Assembly: GCA_027559495.1 (NCBI GenBank)
Contig: JAMXSV010000017.1
Span: 496,001-560,000 of the forward strand
Origin: Aurifilum marmelostoma
Lineage: Eukaryota; Ascomycota; Sordariomycetes; Diaporthales; Cryphonectriaceae
Length of the DNA: 64,000 nt
Reading direction: 5' to 3'
Shown here: positions 11,210-21,489 of the stretch, piece by piece
Layout: each line of letters starts with the position of its first letter
Numbering within the stretch: the first letter of the stretch is position 1
The notes under the pieces: generated by a model
Seen by the model: the letters and a program-made list of their open reading frames with translations, nothing else
What the model was told of the DNA's origin: nothing
Database searches by the model: none
Program-made: the position numbers and the translations under genes

Positions 11210-13271
11210 TTATCCTATCACCTGGGCCAACACCTCCTCTCGAGTGAAATTTGTGTTTCTCCAGCGAGACACAAAGTCCTCCCGATTTACTACAGAAACA
11301 CAGGAATCGTCAGTATCGGCGTTCTGAAGGGAGCCCTGGGCTGATACTCACTGTAGGCGCCACACATCCTCCTGAGTCCCGTAAATTCCGCTCGACCGTG
11401 TAGTACTCTGTAATTATCGAAAACTTTGGTGCTGTCAGCTGGTGGTCGACTTCTTGATAGCATTGAGAGGAGGTAAGGAGGATGTATACTCAAGGTTCTG
11501 CCGGGCTTGAGTTGGAACCAGTACTCGGAGCTCTTCCTTCTGAGGATCTCATCGAACTTGCGTGCGGCGTCATACCATTGGCGGATAACCTTTGTGCCTT
11601 TTAGGTTGGGTACGACTTGAGTGATTAAAGGATGCGTTAGAATATTCATAATGTATATAGCTGAGAAAAGAGGCGCTGCAGCGATAGGCTGTCTTGAAGA
11701 GGACTCACCGCCCCTGTCATCATTGTTCCATCTGATACGATGGACATGTGATCCTTTCATTTTCCTAGGGTGGAGATTTATGACGGGTTCCATTGCGTCT
11801 GGAGCAATGGTGACGCCTTGATTGCCGCTGGCATGCCAAGGCACGCGGCGATTCTGCAAAATTTTGAACGCTTCGGGGTCCTCCCTACGCAGGATTTCAG
11901 CGGCGTGGATGCCGTCCACGAGAAGTGATTCGCCGCCAGCGGGCTGCTCACCCTCGGACGCGGTGTGAGACAGCATGTGGAAGGCTTGCAGACCGGCAGG
12001 GTCGTTGAAGTAGGTCGTGTCCGTGTGGGCAGGCAGCGCTATGTTTGTGTAAGCGGTGTCGGCTTTGGCCATATCAGGCACGAAATCATAGAAACCACCG
12101 TAGTGCGTCTCCCTGATGGGGCCGATGTGCTCCAATAGCTTCTTAGTGTGGACAGCATCATCGAAAGGGGTGTTCTCGACAAAGACAAGTCCGTATCTCA
12201 CCTGTAAGTACAGTCAGATCTTGAGTAAGAAGCACACAAAGAAAGCTTGAGGGATTGCCGCACCAAGGCATCTGTCAACCTGGCCATTCCGTTCTCAGAC
12301 GTGCTGTCCATGACTTCATCGTAGGTGACGGTCGGAGCATTTTCTGCAATCTCCGAGCCCCAGAATTGACGGCGCGTGCTACACTGGTGAGCAACGGGAC
12401 TGATTCTCTGAGAAGATGAATACATACTAGAGCTCGGAAGTCGAGTTCAAAGAAGGATAGACGTGGCGGTTGATAAATGCCCAGTCGTAGAAGCTCTCAT
12501 GGTTTTCATGATCCCCTGTTGCGAGATTCGTTGTGAGGACAAGGACTGTTCCAGATGGACCGCAATGGCACGTAATAAATAGCTCACAAGTAATCCTCAC
12601 ACCCTCGGACTCAGTTATAACCTCTGCAGGAGCAATGGTACTGGGAAGGTCGAAGGTCCTGAAGTTTCTCTGCATGGTATCCTGGTTGACGCATTGGGAA
12701 CACCTGCAATTGTCCCTGTGACATGTGTGAGTCTCAATGTTCTGATGCACGGTCGCGTCCAGGGCTCACCTTAGCCACAAATTATCCCTGGTGAATTCCG
12801 ACATTAGCTGTGCGTCATCTCAGTGTGTAGAGAGTCAAGACACTATCTCACATAAATTGTGCGGCCTTGTGTTTCTTGAGATCTTCCGAGTGACCGGAAT
12901 CCTTTGGGTTGAAGGCCACAATTACGGAATCAAAGACGACTTTGAAGTTAGAGGCGCCCTGGGTAAGATCTTTGGCAGCCTGTCGCGCAGGGGGCCGTGA
13001 CTGAGCGCGAGCAGGCTCATCGACAGTGGGAGAACCAGCAGCTACTTGAGAGGAGAGTCTGTAGGCCACTCGTGGTCGCGTGGCAAGGGAGGTGGTTGGT
13101 GGTATAGGGGAAGAGATACGATGCTGCAAGCTCGGCATGCCTGACCTGACAGACCTACGGTAAAATCCATGACAGTTAATGGCCAAAGCCAGTATCAAGC
13201 AGGTATACCTAGATAATAGTGGCAGGATCTCACCTTGCTGTCAGTCTAGCAATCCTCATTGCGCCGACCAT
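11210..13271 (-). CDS. Trimethyllysine dioxygenase (TauD/TMLHE family)
   Basis: Fe(II)/2-oxoglutarate oxygenase that hydroxylates trimethyllysine, the first step of carnitine synthesis. My model has ten exons: 13271-13234, 13154-12852, 12787-12770, 12715-12588, 12515-12428, 12378-12264, 12201-11709, 11615-11490, 11423-11352 and 11289-11210. All phases agree, giving 486 aa. The N-terminus is Arg/Ser-rich, as for a mitochondrial presequence. WLRDNCRCSQCVNQDT is the zinc-binding N-terminal domain shared with gamma-butyrobetaine hydroxylase. The catalytic domain has HTDTTYF (HxD of the iron triad) and FDNYRVLHGR (third His and the 2-oxoglutarate Arg). The tail YINREDFVSRWR matches the family. Exon 3 is only 18 bases. 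The closest alternative, gamma-butyrobetaine dioxygenase, shares this fold; I favour TMLHE from the YINR...SRW tail. Confidence 0.9.
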
Positions 13272-14232
13272 GATGACTGAGCTAGCCTGAAAGGCAGACC
13301 AGAGACTGTACCCAAAAAGTATTGCGCTGCACAATTGATGTAGTTGAAAGTATTTCTCTGCTTGTTGTTTTGAGAGTGACCTGATTTGAGGATTGTATTA
13401 TATAAGCAGATACAACCGAGGTCCCCTGTTTCCGGCCTTTTACTGTATACTTACAGAGGCCCGGTGTGCGCAGCGGCATCGGAACCTTCCGACCTAGAAG
13501 AACCTTGTTTTTTCTTCTCTCTTTTCTTTGGCCCCCCCCCCTCCGAGAAAAAATCAAGATAATATCACAACTAGGTACCTTTCTATTCCTTGACCTAGAG
13601 AATCCAAAACGTCCAAAGTGCGCCAGACCCCAGATTGCCCACTCAGAGAGAATTAGTTTGTTGGCCGAGAATCTCCGCGGCGGTGGTCATGGGTGACCCT
13701 CCATTGTCGATATATTAGGTTATTATGGGGTAATAGGCAACGACTCAAGAGGCTACGTGCTTGGGCCGGGGGGCGGCTCAGCGTTCCTAACGAACGGTTT
13801 CCCACTATCCAGAAAAAAGAGCAGACCTTGTCACTACAGGTGTTTTTTTCTTTTTTCTAAATCCTTTTTTGCTTAATTTCTCTAGATATAATTACTTTAG
13901 AAACCGCAAGAAGGCGTCATCCTTACTGCTTCGTGATCTTGCTTCTCTAATCTCAAAACAAACGCCATCACAAATCAGGTATGTATCACTAGCTGTTGCT
14001 CTCTTATGATAACGTCTTCCTCATCGACTGCCGCAAAATTTCCTTTGAGACAACTAGTCGGCTGTGGATCTATTCATCATCATAGAGATCAGACACAGTC
14101 GGGAAAGTTCCTTTTTCGGAGAAAGGATGACGGGGGAAAAACAAGGAGAAGAAACAAAAAATTCACACGAGAATTTGCGCTGATACCGACTTATAGCATT
14201 CACTCCTCTTATCTTACAATTGCCGTCTCACG
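13272..14232. other. Divergent intergenic region
   Basis: Upstream region shared by the trimethyllysine dioxygenase and asparaginase genes. It has a nine-C run near 13534-13542 and T-rich stretches near 13845-13870. No gene was recognised; the frame 14006-14236 looks like leader sequence. Confidence 0.55.
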
Positions 14233-16011
14233 ATGAGCCCGCTCAATATGCCCGGGTCCAGTAGCGGCGACCCGGACATGAAGAATCTCGAGTCTCGGGT
14301 GCTCATTATCATGACCGGAGGCACCATATGCATGCAGCCATCGCCAGACGGTCTGGTTCCAGCAACTGGATTTCTCGAGAATGCAATGGCGCCCAGGCCG
14401 TCCTTCAACGACTCCTCTGCCCCCGTCCAGCTCCATGCCTACAAGAACGGGGAGAAACTCGTCCTCAACTCGCTCCGCACGCCGCCCACCGCCTACTCGC
14501 GGCATGTTCGTTACGGTATCCTCGAGTTCTCCCCCCTGCTGGACTCAAGCTCCATCTCGTCCGTCGGCTGGACCGAGATCGCCCTGACGGTCAAGGAGAA
14601 CTATCACCTTTTCGACGGCTTCGTGGTACTGCACGGCACAGACTCTCTCGCCTACTCTGCATCCGCCTTGTCCTTCATGATGTCAGATCTGGGCAAGCCC
14701 GTCATCCTCACTGGCTCTCAGGCCTCCATCTTCGCCCTCCAGTCCGATGCTGTGGACAACCTGTTGGGGTCACTGATCATCGCCGGCACGTTTGTGATCC
14801 CAGAGGTCTGCCTTTTCTTCCACCACACCCTCTTCAGGGGCAACAGGACGACAAAGGTCTCAGCATCTGCATTTGAAGCCTTTGACAGCCCAAACTGCGA
14901 GCCTCTTGCCAAGGTGACGAGTCTCGGCGTCGATGTGAAGTGGGCGCTTGTTCGTCGACCGACGAGGATTGCTGAATTTCAGGTCACCAAATATATCGAT
15001 ACAGCACATGTGGCCTGTCTGCGTATCTTTCCCGGTATCAAGCCAGAGATGGTCGACTCGGTGCTCCGTGTCCCAGATCTGAGAGGTCTTATCCTTGAGA
15101 CATTTGGCAGTGAGTCTTTGGTTTCCTCACTGTCTTGGACGACATAGTGTCTTGTGTAGATCCCACTGGCCAGATACTGACTAGGATTGGCTGCATAGTG
15201 GGCAACGCTCCAGGAGGTGTGGACGGCAGCCTGACAAAGGTGATCCGCGAGGCCGTAGAGAGAGGCATAGTCATCGTCAACGTCAGTCAGTGCACAAACG
15301 GCTTCGTCTCGCCGCTTTATGCACCAGGAACGATTCTGGGCAGAGCAGGCGTTGTCTTTGGGCATGACCTGACGACGGAGGCCGCCCTGACGAAGCTCGG
15401 CTATCTCCTAGCCGTACAGAAACTCTCATATGCCGATGTCACAGCCAAGATGGCGCTGTCCATCCGTGGAGAGAGTAAGTTGTCAGCTGGGGTCGGAACA
15501 GTCCCCGAGTATTTCTAGAGAGTTCAAGCTAACCATACAATACTGTACAGTGACCGAGATGACGAGCCCCAGCTTCTCGCACCCGGCCGGAACACTAGAC
15601 TCGGCTACAATCAAGCTCACGGCCACTGAAGCAGCATTCGCGGCCCTCGGGTACGCGATCGAAAGAGGCGAGCTTCAGAGTGTCCGCGAGATGCTCGAAG
15701 GGGACGAGGCGAACCACCAGCTGCTGAAGAGGGCCGACTACGCGGGCAACACGGCCCTGCACCTGGCGGCCATGAGCTCCAGCCCGGACATCATCAAGGA
15801 GCTTCTGACGCGCGGTGCCAGCGTTCACACGCGAAACTTGGCAAACAACACCCCGCTTTTCCTGGCCAGGAGGACGGCGAACCGAGAATGTGTTGAGCTG
15901 CTGGAGGGTGCCGGCGGGCACCTGTGGGTGGATGAGAAGGCACGGAGTGGTGCGTCGACGCCCAAGACGGCGGATTTCCCTCTCAGCCGACCGATATCCC
16001 CTGGGCTGTGA
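14233..16011 (+). CDS. Cytosolic-type L-asparaginase with C-terminal ankyrin repeats
   Basis: Hydrolyses asparagine to aspartate and ammonia. Exons are 14233-15109, 15199-15474 and 15551-16011, with introns of 89 and 76 bases and split codons A|TG at both junctions, giving 537 aa. There is no signal peptide, so a cytosolic form is expected. The first catalytic Thr is in MTGGTI (near residue 28) and the second Thr/Asp pair in LHGTDSLAYSASAL (near residue 136). FGMGNAPGGVDG is the family's C-terminal-domain motif. From about residue 410, ankyrin repeats follow (LLKRADYAGNTALHLAAM; TRNLANNTPLFLARR). This architecture matches the 60-kDa lysophospholipase/asparaginase class known in animals and fungi. 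The ATG at 14233 lies only about 25 codons before the first motif, as expected. Confidence 0.94.
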
Positions 16012-16758
16012 GTCATTTCCCATGGGCGCATTGATGGCTACGTTGCAATGCGCGACTTAGCAAGACCCCCACACATTGGTGATCAATTCTGCAAACTGCC
16101 TCAGGAAGGGCAGTGAGTCTCCAAGGCAAGGAGGACCGGTGAACAATTGTGTGCTCGACAGCCTCGGCAAGTCGATCTCACCAGACCTACATGACTGCCT
16201 GACAAGCTACGAGCACCTGCATGGCCAAGTTCTCCTCCTCACGTCTCATGACGCATGCGAAAAGAGACCCCGGGATGCATCGATCTGCAGTGCTACACTC
16301 GCTTGCCTGCTTATCTGCATCTTTAGGCTTATGTCGGTGTCCTTGACGCTAGCCCTGGCTCTGGCCGTGATTATAAGCATGAGCTCATCCTGGTCTATTT
16401 CTCTCCATATGTCTGGCTCCTTCTGAGTAGACTATTGCAGTGGGTGGTCGTAGGGTGCGGAGTCTTCTGTATCCGTTTGGGAGGTGGGAGTGATGGGCTC
16501 GATGCCGTACATAGCTGCATGATCACCTGGGCGGCCCTCGCAATATTGAATCCAAGTAGGAAGATAGGTCTTGAATGAGTACTTGAGGTGAGATTTGTAT
16601 CTACTACTTGTATCTATTCGGCCTTGTCAGGCTCTCTGGAGATGGCCACCCCCCCCTCCCCCCAGAGGTACCACCCCTCAGTCCCCGAAGCCCATCCTCA
16701 AATACCAGCTCGATACTCCAATGCCATGCTGTATGCCAGTCCGACACGGAGTAATTGT
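16012..16758. other. Convergent intergenic region
   Basis: Lies between the 3' ends of the asparaginase gene and the DUF1330 gene. The frame 16076-16426 has no recognisable domain. Two C runs sit near 16649-16661. Nothing else was recognised. Confidence 0.5.
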
Positions 16759-17049
16759 TTACTCGAAGCCGCGCAAAACGGCCACCTGCGCGGTCGAGGA
16801 CTGCCAGCGATGCTGGGCCAGAGTCTGATACTCCGACGAGGTGTACCAGTTGTTGAGCTCCTCGGCGCTGGGGAACGACATGATGAGGCTGCGGGCGTAG
16901 GGCCACTCGCCCTCGACGACCTTGGGGTCTTCGTCAAAAGCAACGACCTTGCCTCCGTGTTTGGCGATGGTCGGCATGGCGCCCTCCTGGTAGATCTTGT
17001 ACCTCTCCCCGTCGTGGACGTTGAGCAACACAACGGCGTAGACAGTCAT
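16759..17049 (-). CDS. DUF1330 family protein
   Basis: A 96-residue intronless gene. It has the ferredoxin-like dimeric alpha/beta-barrel pattern of DUF1330: VYAVVLLNVHDGERYKIYQE at the N-terminus, GGKVVAFDEDPKVVEGEWP in the middle and LNNWYTSSEYQTLAQHR near the end, where the usual family W-x-S-xx-Y block sits. The biochemical role of this family is not established. The length is normal for it. The ATG is the only one in position. It lies at the edge of a long gene-free region, and no regulatory site was recognised. Confidence 0.88.
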   Translation of the reverse strand: MTVYAVVLLNVHDGERYKIYQEGAMPTIAKHGGKVVAFDEDPKVVEGEWPYARSLIMSFPSAEELNNWYTSSEYQTLAQHRWQSSTAQVAVLRGFE

Positions 17050-17468
17050 GATGCCTTTTGTATGTTATAATTTCCCTTTTTCGCTTGTTTTTGGTTTTTG
17101 GTTTTCTAGGTGAGATGGCGTCTAGCTGGACGTGGCGTTGATGGGGGATGTAGTAGAGATGGTTGTCGTCAGGGTCTTGTGGTCTGAAATAACGAGTTAT
17201 GGATGTTGGGATTGGAGGAGTATGGCTACGATACAAGATAATCACAAAGACGCATCTCAGGACCGGTTTATATATCTTCACCTCCTGGAGCGATATTGCA
17301 CCGCTTCGGTATTGCTTCGTCACGGAAGCGGACAGCCGGTGAAAGTCCTCTGACCGTGTCGCACGCTCTGTCATCCAGGCCGGACTGCTTCACCTGCACA
17401 GGTAAGCCTGTGGCAGCAAGTGTTTATTCCTACTTTTTGCCTTTCTGTGGGCCTCGAACCGCAGAAAA

Positions 17469-17693
17469 GCTCAGCTGGTGATGCTAACATCAGTGAGACA
17501 GCACGGGGTCCCGGTGGAACTCTGGAAACTGTTGTCTCACGAGATATCGACCAAGCCGGACTGCTCCGCCGGCTTGATTATGACGGGAAAGCAAGGGCTC
17601 ATCCTGCTCGTTAAGCGACGAGGTCGGAGGAAGCTCAGTTCGTGGTGCTGATGTCAGTGAGGGCGCGGTGTCCCGGTAGAACACTGGAAGCCG
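17469..17693 (+). repeat. Diverged direct repeat pair, about 61 bases each
   Basis: Copies at about 17469-17529 and 17633-17693 share GCTCAG, TCAGTGAG, GTCCCGGT, GAAC and CTGGAA in the same order and spacing. Most mismatches are transitions (A/G or C/T). A weaker match, CCGGACTGCT, also occurs near 17382 and 17554. It may be a remnant of a mobile or tandem element; the family is unknown. Confidence 0.6.
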
Positions 17694-18255
17694 AGTCTTC
17701 AGGAGTTTGGAAAATAAGACGGAATGGATCGGTCGGGCAAAGTCGGACCCCTTGAAGCCCAAGACGAGGTTGTCCTTCTAAATCCTGTCGGCCCTCTTTT
17801 GCGTTTCTTCCCTTGTATTTCAGGCATAAAGCCGTGAAGACGACACAATGTTGAGCGAGATTCGCATGTTGCTTGTGACCTTGTGCGAGTCAACGTGGTG
17901 CTGCCTGCGTAGTCAATCCACCGCACATGCATTCATTCTCCATCCACGCCCCTCCTCCTCCCGCTCCTCCTCCTCCTCCTCGGATTCCGTCAAGCCCAAC
18001 GAAACACGTACTTGGAGAAGAAAAGAAGAAAAAGAGGCAAGTGACGGTGCGCATCACCAAGAGAGGATCTACGATACAACCAATGGCGGTTTTCGAGACC
18101 CAATAAACCAAGATTGCTGCCTGCGCTTGACCGTCCAGCAAACCCCAAGCAGTGAGACCTGATTTTGTGCACTTTTTGGCCTCTTACCGGCAGCACGAGA
18201 GCTAACGCGCATGACGTGTCGGTCTACCACTATGCACTGTCTTACAGCACTTGCA

Positions 18256-18306
18256 TGTGCTGCACGTGTGCACCCGCAGTGGCTGTTTGGGTGCACTGCA
18301 GCACAC
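18256..18306. repeat. Inverted repeat able to form a hairpin
   Basis: The left arm at 18256-18275 (TGTGCTGCACGTGTGCACCC) pairs with 18289-18305. The pairing is 9 bp plus 8 bp, interrupted by a 3-base bulge, with a loop of about 13 bases. No gene surrounds it. Confidence 0.65.
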
Positions 18307-19232
18307 TAAGTGCGCTAAACGAATTAGAATCCCAGTGCGCAAATACATCGTCAGGGGGGTTGCACCGCTACTGCACAGAAGCCACCCCCGCATCCGACAA
18401 GAGCCGCGCATGCAGACAAAAGAGTCATCGTTTGCTTACTCTGCCTGGAAATTGCTATCTGATACTGTAGTAGAGCCTCGCGAGGCTTGCCTTAATTTAT
18501 TTCGTATGTATCTATGTATGTGTGTATGCATTGTACCATGTACTGTTCGTTCCCCAGAAGGGCAACGTGCAGAGTGAAGGGGGGGGGGGATACGCAAGTT
18601 TCGAGAGGCAGTGTGATCCTGCTGACTTGCTCTGCCTCGTATATACGGACGATCTCTTATGTCTGTAGGCTACACATGCAATACTATGTACAACCACCAT
18701 CGTGGTCCATCTCCCCCTCGGTGTGCGATGACTCTTATTCTACAAGTGTAGTTGGTGCATTCTGGTTGGCTTATAGCTTAGGCAGCCAGGCACCCACTCC
18801 TGCGTAGTCCCTTCCTACTGTAGTGGACTGACTTACACAAGGGCCCAGTAAATAAGTGCAGCGGATCCACTCTCTAGTGGGTGTGCACGCTGCAGTGACG
18901 TTTTGCCACATAACCGATCGCCAAGCGGCTGCCTCACTCTTTTTCTATATCAACTGTCTGGATTTCCTTCCTTTTTTTTTTTCTCTTTCTTTCCCTCCTC
19001 TGCTGCTCTGCCTCGCCCAGTTGTCTTTAAAACAAAGACCTTCTTCACGAAGTCTGTAGTGAAGTGACGAGATCTTGCGAGCCAAAAGTTGGTGCCACCA
19101 GACCTTGTGTAGATCGTCAGATATTCACAATATCCAGGCAAAACAGCTTGGACGCCTTTCCCTACCAACACGGCAGAAACTCGTCAGGTCACTGTTACGT
19201 GGTGCACATAACCTGACTACACAAGTCTAGGC

Positions 19233-21107
19233 ATGGACTTCAAGTCTCTGGGCCGTGGCCTCGGCCATGGCGGCGGTAGTTTCAGCGGCAACATAACGGG
19301 CAACATGACCGCTGCTGCCCCCGGCCTCGAGCCCGTCATCGCTCTGCTGGGTGCGCGCAACCCCATCGTCCAGGTCCTCATGGTCCTGCACCAGACCATC
19401 GGCACCCGCATAGGCGTTGACCCTACCATGTTCCTGAGCCTGATGGGCTTCCTCTGGGCGTCCAACCGCATATGGAGGCAGCTCTTCAGCACCGTCCAGC
19501 AGCTGGTCGGCAACTACCTCACCTCCTCCATCCACGTCTCGTCCAGCGACGAGATCTTTGTACACCTGATGAAGTGGCTCTCAGCTCAGCCCCGCCTCGT
19601 CAACTCCCGCGCCCTCACGGCCGAGACGGTCAGCAAGACCGCCTGGGAAGGCGAAGACGAGGCCGAGGTTCTGTCGACGCGCATCTCTGCAGACGGCGGC
19701 GGCGTCTACCTCAACTTCAGCAACGAGGAGGCCAAGATGCCGCCGCGCTTCATCCCTGCCCTGGGCGTCCACGCCTTTTGGTTCGAGGGCAACTACTTCC
19801 GCCTGACCAGGAAGCAGGAGTCGTTCATGGACAGCGAGAACACCGGGAACACCATGTTCAAGGACCGCGAGAACCTGGTCATCTCCTGCTTCGGCCGCAG
19901 CCCCGAGCCCATCAAGCGCATGCTGCAGAAGGCAAAGGAGAATTACTACAGCGACCACCACTCCAAGACGACCGTCAAGAGGCCCAATGCCCTCGGAAAT
20001 CGGCGTTTCGGGCGCGGCGCCTGGACACAGGTCGCGCAGAGACCCGTCAGGCCCATGAAAACCGTCGTGCTGGACGTGAAGCAGAAGATCCAGGTCCTGG
20101 CCGATATCAACGAGTACCTTCACCCTGCCACACCGCACTGGTATGCGAACCGTGGTATCCCACTGAGGAGGGGCTACCTGTTCCACGGCCCTCCAGGCAC
20201 GGGCAAGACGAGTCTGTCTTTTGCCCTCGCCGGTGTGTTTGGGCTCGACATCTTCGTCATCAGTCTCCTAGAGCCGACGCTCACAGAGGAGGACCTGCTG
20301 GCGCTTTTCAACTCCCTGCCTAGGCGGTGCGTTGTTCTTCTGGAGGACATCGACACAGCAGGCCTGACCAGGCCCAAGGATGAGCAGCAGGACGACGAGA
20401 AGGCCGCTGACGAGCCCGCCAAGAACAACGGCGAGTCGGGTCGCGGGGGAAGGAAGCGCAGGGGCGACGGTGGCGATGGGGAACGGGGCGGAGCCAACGA
20501 CTGGAAGGTCGCGGATCTGGCTCGCGAGCTGAAGAAGCCCTTCAACGAGGACAAGAAGGGCATCTCCCTGTCTGGCCTGCTCAACGCCATCGACGGAGTC
20601 GCCTCGCACGAGGGGCGTGTGCTGATCATGACCACGAACAAGCCCGAGACGCTGGACGATGCCCTCATTCGGCCTGGGCGCGTGGACCTTCAGGTGGCCT
20701 TCACGAACGCCACGCAGGAGCAGGCCAGGGAGCTCTTTGAGCGGATGTACGAGGCGGACTCGAAGCACAAGCACAGCGCTCCCAACGGACACGCAGCCGA
20801 CACCAAGTCCGAGGAGGCCAACGGCCACGCCGAAGAGGCGAGCCCGATGCTCCAGGACGGCGACTCGGTGTCCACCAGCGAAGCGTTGCACGACCAGAGG
20901 CTCGACCTGACCTTTGACGAGCTGAAGGTCATCGCCAAAGAGTTTGCCGAGAAGATCCCCGACGGGCAGTTCTCGCCTGCTGAGCTCCAGGGGTTCCTGC
21001 TGAAGCGGAAGAAGAACCCCCGCAAGGCGCTTGAGGAAGTTGGAGTTTGGGTGGAGGGCATGGTTAAGCAGAAGGCGAGCAAGACAAAGATCCTCCAAGT
21101 GCAGTGA
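19233..21107 (+). CDS. BCS1: BCS1-type AAA ATPase, mitochondrial inner-membrane chaperone family
   Basis: Single-exon gene, 624 aa. The N-terminal region has a hydrophobic segment near residues 60-75 (MFLSLMGFLWASNRIW) as in BCS1, followed by the BCS1_N domain up to about residue 270. The AAA domain then has Walker A (GPPGTGKT) near residue 319, Walker B (CVVLLEDIDTAG) near residue 367 and the sensor/Arg-finger region TTNKPETLDDALIRPGRVD. True BCS1 threads the Rieske protein into complex III; filamentous fungi carry several BCS1-like paralogues, and this may be one. Two insertions support a paralogue: a Lys/Glu/Gly-rich segment of about 55 residues after Walker B, and a second acidic, Ala/His-rich one before the C-terminal helical domain. 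At over 600 aa it exceeds classical BCS1 (about 450 aa). The start is the first ATG of the frame. Confidence 0.9.
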   Translation: MDFKSLGRGLGHGGGSFSGNITGNMTAAAPGLEPVIALLGARNPIVQVLMVLHQTIGTRIGVDPTMFLSLMGFLWASNRIWRQLFSTVQQLVGNYLTSSIHVSSSDEIFVHLMKWLSAQPRLVNSRALTAETVSKTAWEGEDEAEVLSTRISADGGGVYLNFSNEEAKMPPRFIPALGVHAFWFEGNYFRLTRKQESFMDSENTGNTMFKDRENLVISCFGRSPEPIKRMLQKAKENYYSDHHSKTTVKRPNALGNRRFGRGAWTQVAQRPVRPMKTVVLDVKQKIQVLADINEYLHPATPHWYANRGIPLRRGYLFHGPPGTGKTSLSFALAGVFGLDIFVISLLEPTLTEEDLLALFNSLPRRCVVLLEDIDTAGLTRPKDEQQDDEKAADEPAKNNGESGRGGRKRRGDGGDGERGGANDWKVADLARELKKPFNEDKKGISLSGLLNAIDGVASHEGRVLIMTTNKPETLDDALIRPGRVDLQVAFTNATQEQARELFERMYEADSKHKHSAPNGHAADTKSEEANGHAEEASPMLQDGDSVSTSEALHDQRLDLTFDELKVIAKEFAEKIPDGQFSPAELQGFLLKRKKNPRKALEEVGVWVEGMVKQKASKTKILQVQ

Positions 21108-21489
21108 GGAAAGAAACAAAGAGACATAAGAAGGCAGGCGCAGACATTATATAAAACAAAAGAAAGGTCACAGAAGGGCTTCTGAAAATTAAATTATCCT
21201 ATTGCTCTGTTTTCTTTTACAGGAACACAGAGATGCGAGAGGTCTGGCTGCACAAGCATCTCAAATATACAGGAATGAGTCATGAGAAGCAAGCGTGTCA
21301 TTTGGAGGGCCTAGATTACACATTCATGATTTTGAGTTAATGCCATTGATGCCAATTTCTTAGAGCAAGTTTCTTGTGTGCAAGCAAGTGTGCGCTGGCC
21401 CTTATGCTGCTAGCTACTCACGACCACAATGATATCTATATGTAATTGGTACACTGCCACTTGGGATCAAAATGTTGCAGTGGTAGGCA
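21108..21489. other. Convergent intergenic region
   Basis: Holds the 3' UTRs of the BCS1-like gene and the TFIIIC gene. It is A/T-rich, and nothing else was recognised. Confidence 0.6.

Larger units (their letters stand above)
17050..19232. other. 2.2 kb gene-free region
   Basis: The longest stretch here without a gene. It carries a diverged tandem-like repeat pair (17469-17693) and an inverted repeat (18256-18306), with a G run near 18579-18589 and pyrimidine tracts before the BCS1-like start. None of its short frames resembles a protein. The last few hundred bases should be the BCS1-like promoter and leader. Confidence 0.6.

Noticed and set aside
17132..17353. Small frames in the 17-19 kb gene-free region
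   Set aside because: They are short, overlap on both strands and show no domain, signal peptide or fungal codon bias.
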